Source: Pleurotus ostreatus/Saccharomyces cerevisiae fusant (taxonomy: Eukaryota; Opisthokonta). Taken from it: DNA of 64,000 nucleotides. A model generated the notes under the pieces. That model had not been told where the DNA came from. It saw only the letters and a list, made by a program, of their open reading frames with translations, and ran no database searches. The first letter of the stretch is position 1. Each line of letters starts with the position of its first letter. This document shows, in pieces, positions 55,518 to 64,000 of the stretch. The stretch spans positions 62,001 through 126,000 of the forward strand of contig JAMQCK010000026.1 in the NCBI GenBank assembly GCA_024196135.1, read 5' to 3'. The position numbers and the translations under genes are program-made.

Positions 55518-56948
55518 ATGTTGCGCTCTGCCCTCGTCAACACTGCCCGCCCCGCTCTCCGTCAGGCGGTGCGCAATCCGACGCAGACAGCGAGCAGAAA
55601 CTGATTTTTAATCCAGAGAGCAGCCACGACTCTTTCGGCTGGTTTCCCCAAGGTCACTCAGCGCGTACGTCTCCCCGCGTGTCCTGTTGGCGGTACACTG
55701 ATCTCTCCCCTCAGCAACCCACCAAATATGGTGGTGTCTACACCGTACGCGTCCTCCACAAGTCTCGCGATTAACCGAGCTCACCCGCGCGCGTCAGGTT
55801 ACCCTCATACCCGGTGACGGTATTGGTGCTGAGATCACCGACTCCGTCAAGGAGATCTTCGAGTACGTGAACGCGCCCATTGAGTGGGAGCAGTACGATG
55901 TCTCGGGCATGTCCTCCTCCGGCGAAGAGCTCTTCAAGCAGGCCATGGAGAGCTTGAAGCGGAATCGCGTCGGTCTCAAGGGTACGCCTCCTCGCCCACT
56001 TTACATCCGCTATGACGCCCTAATAGCCATCCTCTCATCCAGGTATCCTCTTCACGCCGATCTCTCAGACTGGCCACATCTCGTGGAACGTCGCCATGCG
56101 CCAGCAGCTCGACATTTACGCCTCCGTTGTCCTCTGCAAGTCCCTCCCGGGCTTCCCCACCCGTCACTCGAACGTCGACTTTGCGATCATTCGTGAGAAC
56201 ACCGAGGGCGAGTACTCTGGCCTCGAGCACCAGAGCTACCCGGGTGTTGTCGAGTCCCTGAAGGTCTCCACGCGCGCAAAGGCAGAGCGCATCACTCGTT
56301 TCGCTTTCGACTTTGCTTTGAAGAACGGCCGCAAGGTGCGTCAACGCGTCTGGTCGCGAGAATGCGCACTGACACGCCGTGCAGAAAGTCACTTGCGTGC
56401 ACAAGGCGAACATCATGAAGCTCGGTGACGGTCTCTTCCTCAACACGTTCCGTCGCGTCGCGGAGGAGTACAAGTCCTCTGGCATCCAGTTCAACGACAT
56501 GATCGTCGACAACACGTATGGACGATCCATTTACGCGTATTTTTCGTGCTGACCCCTGTCCAGCTCCATGCAGCTCGTCGCCAAGCCCGGTCAGTTCGAC
56601 GTCATGGTGATGCCGAACTTGTACGGTGCCATCGTGTCGAACATCGGTGCCGCCCTCGTCGGTGGCCCCGGTATCGTCCCGGGCTGCAACGTCGGCAGGG
56701 AATACGCGCTCTTCGAGCCCGGCTGCCGCCACGTCGCCAAGGACCTCATGGGCACCAACAAGGCCAACCCGGCCGCCATGATCCTCTCCGCGACGATGAT
56801 GCTGCGCCACCTCGGCCTCGACACGATCGCGAACAACATCGCCGCGGCTACGTTCGAGGTCATCAACGAGGGCAAGGTCCGGACAGCCGACATGGGCGGC
56901 TCCTCCTCGACGTCCGACTTCACGGGCGCGATCATTAAAAAGCTGTGA
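55518..56948 (+). CDS. IDH1: NAD-dependent isocitrate dehydrogenase subunit 1
   Basis: Mitochondrial TCA-cycle enzyme subunit, of the regulatory (IDH1) type by overall match. Exons 55518-55568, 55653-55664, 55715-55744, 55798-55981, 56043-56335, 56385-56515 and 56564-56948 give 361 aa. A short presequence is followed by [96 protein letters not shown] and [15 protein letters not shown], ending in [19 protein letters not shown]. Exon 2 would be a 12-nt micro-exon (VTQR); the reading frame supports it. It is head-to-head with the hydrolase gene over 225 bp. Confidence 0.94.
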
Positions 56949-57186
56949 GGAGTACTACAGTAGACGCTCATTAGGACGAGGGGGTCCAGACCAGAGGGCA
57001 GTAGATCCGGCTAAGTAGACGTGGGGCCGATGTGCATTATATCTAGCCGACAATGTTGTACTTTGCAGGCGTGGCAGTTAGCATGCTGGTGTGGTCTCGC
57101 CGCCAGCCAGCCTAGTGCACTCGACGGCTTGTTGGGCTAGAGTACAGTGGATACCATGCTAGATACAGCTGGCGCCTATAGATTAT

Positions 57187-58489
57187 CTAAGTCGTCAGGT
57201 GTTTGGAGAGAGTTGTGGCTGGCTTCGCGTCGGAGGTCGGTTGCGCACTGTCTGGTACGGTGGGTCGCCGCTTGTCTTCCTCGTGCTTAATAAGTCCAGC
57301 ATCTGGCTCGGAAGGGCCGCCATGGATTGATGGAAGGGCTTCCTCCGTCTTGACTGCATTTTCGGTGTCATGTCCCTTCTTCCTCAGTAACAGAATTCTG
57401 TCGCACGCCACCTCCGACCGCTGCCCCCATCCCTCCACCTCCGGTCGGAATTCCGCATACAACCCGTACCCCCTCGCATTCAATTCGCCCGGTTCGAAGC
57501 TCGCCGCAAGCAACCTCAGCGCGCCCACCACGAACGGTGCCGTATGTCGGAACGCGCGCGAGATGTATGCGAACGCCGCTGAAGGCGCGATGGGTTTGCC
57601 TTCCTTGGGCGACAGCGCGCGCCACTGGTCGGGTTGACCACGTCGCTCGTCACCCTGGGTGCGGAAGAGAGCGACGCGGCGGCCCATGAGGTCGACGTAG
57701 GGCTGGCTGCCGTCGGCGTCGAGGTTCTTTTCCTTGCCTTTCGCGTATATGCCGAGGGAGACACCCTTTGTGATGGCGTTCATCTCGGTGAATGCAGAGG
57801 CTGGGAAGGACGTCAACATGGATCTGATTGATACGTGCTTGGGGAGGCAACATACCAATGCTCAAAGCTTCTTCCCGCGCGAAGCCAAGTCGCTCCGCCA
57901 CGACAGAAGCCCACGCAGTCATCGATTGACGATTGTACGATGGCCGGCAATCTTCTCCGGATCAAGGACCTCGGCGAAGTCGAGGTTACCGTACTGAGTA
58001 GCGTCGTCTGGCGCGGCGCTGGGAAGGAGGTCGTTCTTGTCCTCCGTTCGCCTGCGTTTGCGGGCTGGCGTGGTCTGCACAAGGATGAGCTTCCAGTCTT
58101 TCGCCATCAGAAGGAAACGGAGGCTTACCACAGCGGTCAAAGCTTCGCTGGAAGGCCCTGCGGCACTCTCTGCCTCAACAGAGCGTTTGACTGGCGTGCG
58201 GCTTGAAGAGACATAGCCAACTTTGCGAAGTGCAGCAAGTATAAGCTTTCGGGTGTCCTTATCATCTATACCTGCGCGGACAAGACTTATGTCCTCGAGG
58301 CGCCGCAGGTGATTCGGGGTATCATACGTTTTATATCTGAGTGCCATACTCAGCAATCGGCTCGGATGTATGGCAAGTGTTTCTCACTGCGCACATCTTG
58401 CCAGCGACTGACATAGCAGTCTTGACAGGCACACCGTTGTCGGTGAAGAGCTTCAAGTATTTGGGGAGAGGGATCTTTGCGTCGTCCAT
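57187..58489 (-). pseudogene. Conserved fungal protein of unknown function, with a one-base frame break
   Basis: Exons as read are 58395-58489, 57856-58336 and 57187-57800. The N-terminus (MDDAKIPLPKYLKLFTDNGV, VAGKIYKTYDTPNHLRRLED) and the central MTAWASVVAERLGF with REEALSIASAFTEMNA look like one conserved helical protein. Between TIVNR and MTAW, at about 57929, the frame is lost: the first part reads into TGA, and the second continues one base out of phase. Total exon length is 1,190 nt, one short of a multiple of three, consistent with a single missing base. An alternative is a poor GTCCTT-AG intron that would skip the MTAW block. Either this allele is mutated or the assembly has an error. 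The C-terminus is acidic and basic, low complexity. I know no function. Confidence 0.6.
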
Positions 58490-58698
58490 CGTGGTTTGGG
58501 AGAAGTCGATGCTTGCGGACGGGCGCTTAGCGAGACGGTGACATCAGAACATGTCACGTTGAGTCACGCTCGTGTTGAACTTCGTCGAACTCGCCTTCAT
58601 CTGCCTTGCACCATCTCCCTTGGATCACTGGTCAGATCCATATGATCTGTGACACAGATTGAATACATTCTTTGTTCTTGTTTACTTCTACATACTGC

Positions 58699-59637
58699 TC
58701 AATCCTTCCGAAAAGCCTTGACTTCCTCAGCGTCCCACGAGACGAACTGACCAGACAGCTCATGCGGTGCCTCTAAAGCAAGACCCGCAATGACATGCCC
58801 GGGTTGATCTGGCTTAAGTAGCTTTCCATCTGCCTGAAGCTGAACAAACTGTTGGTGCCCCTTCTCTGTCATATGCCCGACGCCCTTCTCGCGAATGTCG
58901 CGCTGCATCTCTGTATCGACAACGCCTGGACGTACAGCGACGCTGATGATAGATGGCTCCTCTTCTGAAAAGGTTCTGAGAACGCAGGTCACATTGAGTG
59001 GGCGGAGCAGGTGCACAGGAATGGATGATCACCTGCAGATCGAATTCATCGCTGCTTTCGCGGCGTTGTATGCGCCCCAGCCGGGCGTCCCCTTGATTGC
59101 GGCGCCGGAGCTGACAAAAACTACGCGACCACCGCCGACACTCTTGCGGAGCGCTGGAGCAGCAGCTTTCAGCGCGACGACCAGACTGAGGACGTTGACC
59201 TCGAGCGAGCTGCGCCAGGATGCAAGCGGGACGTCGGGGTCAGCGATACGGGCAATGGGCTCAATTGAGCCAGCGTTCAGGACGAGGGCATCTATAGATC
59301 CCAATTGCTCAATGTATGATTGGATTGTGCTGGTGAGGGATTGCTCATCGGCGCTAGAATAAATGCCCAAGTCAGTCAATCATCGTGAACGAAGGACGGA
59401 TATACTTACATGTCGCAAGCCGCGATGTGCAAGGAGCCTCCGTGCTTCTTATACAGCTCTTCGATTTCTGGCGTACGTGACCGCGAGAGCGCAATCACTC
59501 GGACTTTGTATTCCTCAAGGAGAAACCGAGTGACGGCCAGGCCGATCCCCCTTCACAAGAGCTCAGTATGCAAGCCATCGGGATATAAACGCTGCATACT
59601 TCGTTGCGCCGGTCACAAGTACTGTGCGCATATACAT
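58699..59637 (-). CDS. Short-chain dehydrogenase/reductase
   Basis: Classical SDR oxidoreductase. Exons 59600-59637, 59410-59550, 59033-59353 and 58699-58975 give 258 aa, the family length. The cofactor motif TGATKGIG is at residues 9-16, split by intron 1. NAG follows in ALVLNAGSIEP, the catalytic Ser is in VVFVSSGAA, and YNAAKA carries the catalytic Tyr and Lys. The stretch VRPGVVDTEMQ is the usual post-active-site PG motif. The cofactor preference and substrate are open. A second ATG at 59631 would shorten it by two residues. Confidence 0.93.
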
Positions 59638-59828
59638 TGTGCTGGGAATGAAGCTGCCCAAAGTCCTGCTCAAGGTGCAGTGCACAGGGACGTCATCACG
59701 GTTGAAGTTCGGGACATGCCGAATGCAGAGGTTCGAGCTAGCTATGATTGCCGTGAAGAGCCACATGTGCTGTATTGGTAGAGGGTATATACATGTGAGG
59801 AATAAAGTTTATAATGATACATGCAAAA

Positions 59829-61925
59829 TTAGTCCATGACAATTAGGCCATCGAAGCACCGCTTCCCCAACGCCTTGTTCATCACGTTGACCGGATTGAA
59901 TTCCTCTTTCACCGCCACCCAGCCTTCCTCAGCCTCAGCCTCCTTCTCGTCTCCCAAGAAGACCTTCATCAGTCCCGCCGTAAACCCGTTCATCAGCGCC
60001 ACGCCTTTCCTCTTCGCCTCAACCTCGACCGTGCGCTGCGACCCCATCGACAAATCCCAGAAGACGATCTCCGGCACGTCGTAGCCCGCCTCCTCGTACG
60101 CCCTCGCAATCGCGTCGTAGTTCGTCTCCCAATCTTTCTGTCCGGAGGCCTCATCGAACTGCATGTCGGAGAACACGAAGATGCGCTTGATCATCTCCTC
60201 CTTCGGCACGCAACGCTTCTTGGCGAGAGGCAGCAACAGGTTCAAGAACACCGCCTCGAAGTTCGTGTTACTGCCCCAGTCCGCCCTACTCATCTCCCTC
60301 ACGAGCTCAGCGAGCGACTTGCGGTCGAGGTCCAGATTGACGAACTCCGGCTTGGAGGAGAACGTGATGAAGCCTGCGTTAAAGGGCGGTTTGGCGAGGC
60401 TGGCGAGGAGTAGCGAGAGCGCGATGGAGGCGTGGATGGGCTGGTCGACTTCGGGAAATTCCAAGCTGCCCATGGAGCCGGAGACGTCGCATACCGCAAT
60501 GGCGTTGTCGAGGCGCCCACTTTTGGAAATCCGCTCGACCAGATTCCGCCATTGACCCTGCGCGCGGAGGCTCTTGGTTTTCGCCATTTCCCTCTTCGCC
60601 GCCTCTAGCTTGGGGTACTTCGACTCTTCCACCCGCTCCCTGGGCTGTATATCCGCCTCTATCGCTACCGCAACGAGCTGGTGCGGCAGCAGCGTCGCAG
60701 ATGCGATCGTCCGCTCACCCTTCTCGACGCTGATCAGGTAGTCCTGGAAGCGATCGGGATCGTGCTGGAAGAAGCGCTCCGTATTGAGCTGCATGCAGAT
60801 GCCTGAGACGCGACCGTAGTTGATCTCGTTCCAGCGGCCTGAACTCATGAGCGGTTCCGGACACGCAATCTGCACGCGCAGAGGGCGCAACACCCAGCGC
60901 TGCATGAAGGAGCGAAGGACCTGCGCAAGGCCGGCGTCTTGCGTGACAGCCTGAGCACCTGCTGAGCGGAGGGTGGCAGGGAAGTCCGAAAGCGGCAGGG
61001 CCTGGTCGTGCAGAAGCAGCGCGGAGATGGCGGTCGAAAGATTTGTGGTACGGTCATGCGACCCGCCCGGCGTGGGCGCCCACTTTCCGGCGAGGGAAAG
61101 GCGCCTAGAAAGGGTGCCCTTTTTGTAAGACGAACTTTCTTGTGCGATTTGGCCGAGGGTAGCCACGTCCCTACACAGAGCCGTGGTGAAGAGCCGTGCC
61201 ACCGCCACATACAAAGCGCGGAACTTGTTGTCAGCGAGCTTGTTGACAAGGTCGGCGTGCCGACGTGCAGCTGCTTCCGCGCGCGCCGCCTTCGAATCGA
61301 AATCCTTGGGCAGATGCGTTCCCCGCGGAGTGGCCCGGTGCAGAAACTCGAACTCCAAGCCCTCCTTCCACGTCGTCAACTCGCCTTCCACAGCGAGGCA
61401 GACGAGGTTCAGCAGGTCTTTCCAATACCCATGCGCGCCATCGCGCTTCATGCCACACAGCGGTAGCACCAGCTGCTCGAGGTTGGCGATAGCTGTCCGA
61501 GGGTGCGCCTCATAGAGCCACGCAAACGCGCGGTAGAACGCCTCCCGCTCGCCCTTGCCGTTGTGTATGCTGCGCGTGTACCAGATGACGCGCAGGGTCC
61601 GCGCGGGGTCGACCGCCCAGGACGCCTCAAGCAGGCGCGCGATGTCTGCCGCCGACGCGTACTTGTCGATGTAGTAGTAGGCGTCGAGGACGGCGTCGTT
61701 GGTGCTGGCGAGAGTGGACGCGCCGTTCGCCGTGCGGGTGAAGTTGGCGCTCTCCTTGAGGGCGTCCATCATGGCGTTTTGAGGCGCGAGGTCGACGAGC
61801 ATGGGCTCGGAGGCATTTTGGGATGTGCTGGCGGCGGGTGGCGGCAGCAGGACGTCGAGGAAGGACGGGTCGAACAGCTCGGGGATGGTGGGGAGGGTGA
61901 TGGTCTGGGAACGTGTGGCAGCCAT
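59829..61925 (-). CDS. DUF2828 protein with a vWA-like C-terminal domain
   Basis: Single-exon gene of 698 aa, the only complete intronless gene in the window. The N-terminal half is helical, with YWKDLLNLVCLAVEGEL and the WYTRSIHNGKGEREAFYRAF block of the DUF2828 family; such helical repeats resemble TROVE/Ro proteins. The C-terminal part is a von Willebrand A-like fold with an intact metal site motif DVSGSMG (Asp480), FITFSSKPEFVNLD and RIFVFSDMQFDEA. Family members occur in plants, fungi and giant viruses, and their function is unknown. Codon use is GC-rich like the neighbours, so I see no sign of recent transfer apart from the missing introns. The ATG at 61925 was chosen; the longer frame begins on GTG and reads through promoter-like sequence. 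Confidence 0.9.
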   Translation of the reverse strand: MAATRSQTITLPTIPELFDPSFLDVLLPPPAASTSQNASEPMLVDLAPQNAMMDALKESANFTRTANGASTLASTNDAVLDAYYYIDKYASAADIARLLEASWAVDPARTLRVIWYTRSIHNGKGEREAFYRAFAWLYEAHPRTAIANLEQLVLPLCGMKRDGAHGYWKDLLNLVCLAVEGELTTWKEGLEFEFLHRATPRGTHLPKDFDSKAARAEAAARRHADLVNKLADNKFRALYVAVARLFTTALCRDVATLGQIAQESSSYKKGTLSRRLSLAGKWAPTPGGSHDRTTNLSTAISALLLHDQALPLSDFPATLRSAGAQAVTQDAGLAQVLRSFMQRWVLRPLRVQIACPEPLMSSGRWNEINYGRVSGICMQLNTERFFQHDPDRFQDYLISVEKGERTIASATLLPHQLVAVAIEADIQPRERVEESKYPKLEAAKREMAKTKSLRAQGQWRNLVERISKSGRLDNAIAVCDVSGSMGSLEFPEVDQPIHASIALSLLLASLAKPPFNAGFITFSSKPEFVNLDLDRKSLAELVREMSRADWGSNTNFEAVFLNLLLPLAKKRCVPKEEMIKRIFVFSDMQFDEASGQKDWETNYDAIARAYEEAGYDVPEIVFWDLSMGSQRTVEVEAKRKGVALMNGFTAGLMKVFLGDEKEAEAEEGWVAVKEEFNPVNVMNKALGKRCFDGLIVMD

Positions 61926-62661
61926 GGTGAAAGTGCTGGACGATACTACGGATGATAGAGGCGCTGGGAGGGTTTTTGAGATGTCCGTCGGAGGCGGGCA
62001 AGTCAAAGTCTTGCACGCAATGCGAGGGCATTTATGGGCGTGGATAAATCGACTGGTGCCACAAATGATGCACCCACTGCAATGACACGTCAGTCGAGAA
62101 GCTATGACTGCACACAACTCATACGGGCTTTTGCACCGTCTAGCTGGTGAAATCCGTTGACGACGACACGCACCGCTCACGCAGAAATCAGGGTAAGCGA
62201 AATTGAAGCACTCACCAACGCCCACGCCCTTGTCCCACTCCTTCCGCTCACCGAATTTTGTCCCATCGGAGTCCGCCCTCCGAGCTATGTCTCGAGCTTC
62301 GACCCTACTCCCGCTCTCCCAGCTTCATCCAGCCCCTCGCTCCCCAATTTTGATCCCACCTTGCGCTCTCCAAACTCCATCCCAACTCCCTTACACCACC
62401 CCATGAGGCTAGTCATCAGAAGGGTATTGCACCCATTGTAGCACTAGCTATGCTACAACTGTCTACTAGCAGGTATATACTATATTCCGCCGTCGAGGTC
62501 TCATCAGCGTGTACTTTTCGTAGGCTGTCGCCTGTTGACTGCTCCTCCACGCGTGCACTGCTCCCTCTACCACTCAACCACCTACATCCCCCATCCACCC
62601 CTCTATCACTCCGCATCCGGCAATCTGCCAACTCATCATCATACGCCACATACCCCACCCA
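61926..62661. promoter_or_regulatory. DUF2828 gene upstream region and LAG1 3' flank
   Basis: 736 bp between two minus-strand genes. The plus strand is pyrimidine-rich from about 62220 to 62420 and again from 62530. I see no gene or repeat. Confidence 0.35.
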
Positions 62662-64000
62662 TCACTTCTCCTTCGCCCCCTCCTCCTCTTCCTCCCCATC
62701 ATCCTCATCATCCGACCTCACATCACTCGCCTCACCCGCCGTGCGAATGGCGCGGATCAAAATGCGCCACATCAGGTAGTACCAGAAGAGGTTGAGGATC
62801 TGGAGGAGGAGGATGGGCGCGAAGATCTGGTACTTCATCCACCAGGTGAGCCAGGCGCCGGTCGGGGGTGCCCAGCGGCGGTGGATTTCGCTGTGGGGTG
62901 GGTTAGTGATTTGTAGGGGCGGGGGGATGAATGGAGGACGTGAGGAGTGTGAGGGAAAGGGAAGGGGATGGAGTGAAGGAAGGGGAGAGGATGAAGCAAG
63001 GGAAGGTGGGTGTACGCACGGAATGAGGTCGAACTCAGTCCAGACGGAGTGGAGGATGACAAGGTTGAGCCAGTGGCGGAAGTAGCTGGAGGAAACAAAG
63101 GTCAGCAATCAAGTGAAGGCAGATGTGATGTAGGAAATCATACCTCCATACGCCGAAGAATACGACAAAGACGGCGACCTTGGCACGCGGGAATTGCAAG
63201 TAGTTCAGCAATTTGGAGAGCTAAGCATGGATGCGTGTGAGAGAGGGCGAGCCACTCGAAAGACCGACGAGACGTACGGCCAGAAGAACATCCGGAATAT
63301 CCATGCTAACGAAGACCGAGATACCAATGTGGGTAAGGTTGATCAAGTAGCTCCATCTAGACCTCGGTTAGCATATGCATGTCGCGCATGGATGATGCTG
63401 CACGTACCCGACAAGCCATAGGGTGACCGCATGATGCGCAACGAGCTCGGCGAAGTCTTTGCGGGGCTTCTCAAAGCCGAGGACCATGATCATAAGTTCG
63501 TGAAGCCAGTGCGCAGACTGCATGAGGTAGAACTGCTTGAGCTCGGGTACCATGTCCCAGTGCGGGTAGCCTGCGTGATGGGTTAGTTGGGTGCATAGTG
63601 AGTAGCGAGGTGAGCAGAACGTACCGAGCCAGAACTCCTCCGTGCGGTACCACCAGATGGGGAGTTGCGACATAATTCTCTGTGATAGGCGTCAGTTTCG
63701 CTTGCTACACGCGAGCTAGCGAGGTACGCACCAAGCCCCAGAGACCGGACGCAGTGTAGTACACTATAGCATACCCCTGCTCGCCGACACGGTCGAGCTT
63801 GCCCTCCTTCTTGAGTCCGTAGAAGCGCCCGATACGCGTGAAGAGACGCCCCGCGATGAGGATGCGGCATAGCGACCAGAAGACGATGTAGTACGCTATG
63901 AGCACGAAGTCGAGGACACCCTTCTGATACCGCGGGTCTGAGTCTGGCGAGCCGGGTACGCGATGCTGCACGAAGAGGAACGGCGCGAAGGGGTTGGGGA
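62662..64000 (-). CDS. LAG1: Ceramide synthase LAG1 (TLC domain), C-terminal part; 5' end outside the window
   Basis: N-acylates sphingoid bases in the ER. Exons 63732-64000 (open at the edge), 63625-63679, 63408-63570, 63278-63356, 63144-63220, 63020-63085 and 62662-62890. The Lag1 motif is present: FAELVAHHAVTLWLVGWSYL with its catalytic His pair, then INLTHIGISVFVSMDIPDVL and LSKLLNYLQFP. Several membrane helices flank it. The last ones are in WWMKYQIFAPILLLQILNLF, and the C-terminus is acidic (DDEDDGEEEEEGAKEK), as in fungal Lag1/Lac1. With the GT32 gene at 8037-9662 it belongs to the same sphingolipid pathway, but the two are far apart and not linked. Confidence 0.94.

Noticed and set aside
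1..64000. Possible biosynthetic or defence gene cluster
   Set aside because: All recognised genes are housekeeping functions from unrelated pathways. No polyketide, terpene, NRPS, toxin or NLR-like gene is present.
1..64000. tRNA, rRNA or CRISPR features
   Set aside because: I looked for the tRNA T-loop signature and for regularly spaced repeats and saw none. A tRNAscan-SE and Infernal run would settle small RNA genes.

Overview
This 64 kb window comes from the nuclear genome of a filamentous basidiomycete, most likely a mushroom-forming Agaricomycete. It is GC-rich and gene-dense: 31 protein-coding genes, two of them cut by the window ends. Almost every gene is broken by many introns of about 45-60 nt. 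I reconstructed roughly 140 introns by conceptual splicing; in every complete gene except one (57187-58489) the exons add up to a multiple of three. Products are eukaryotic and fungal: FMP27/Hobbit, DUF2985, SUR1-type GT32, trifunctional HIS4, and a ceramide synthase.

Layout. 1-6849: PUS7 (partial), URA3, mitochondrial EF-G2, isoprenylcysteine methyltransferase, ribosomal protein L9. 8037-18332: GT32 mannosyltransferase, Swt1-like PIN endoribonuclease, PCF11, DUF2985 membrane protein. 18752-28082: one 9.3 kb FMP27/BLTP2 gene of 17 exons. 28874-37538: ribosomal protein L6, SDT1-like nucleotidase, Tma17-like protein, PHAF1, DPB2, Oxa1/Cox18 insertase. 37977-48598: centromeric histone CENP-A, Gfd2-like protein, PDB1, a MITE, DCC1, glutamine synthetase, AP-1 sigma, phosducin-like protein. 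49100-64000: TspO, HIS4, membrane-anchored alpha/beta hydrolase, IDH1, a conserved hypothetical gene with a frame break, a short-chain dehydrogenase, an intronless DUF2828 gene, and LAG1 ceramide synthase (partial).

The genes are housekeeping and not a functional cluster. Several are head-to-head pairs sharing 145-500 bp promoters (PUS7/URA3, EF-G2/ICMT, RPL6/SDT1, PHAF1/DPB2, CENP-A/GFD2, PLP2/TSPO, hydrolase/IDH1). Three S-phase or chromosome genes (DPB2, DCC1, CENP-A) carry ACGCGT boxes in short promoters, which suggests an MBF-type cell-cycle regulon.

I found no new multi-gene system. The most notable points are a 162-bp MITE whose target-site duplication is the DCC1 stop codon, micro-exons of 8, 12, 14 and 17 nt, GC-AG introns, a probable single-base frame break in a conserved gene, a 24-bp minisatellite ending on a stop codon, and a long loop L1 in CENP-A. 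I saw no tRNA, rRNA, CRISPR or autonomous transposon. Exon boundaries are my own reading, without transcript evidence.
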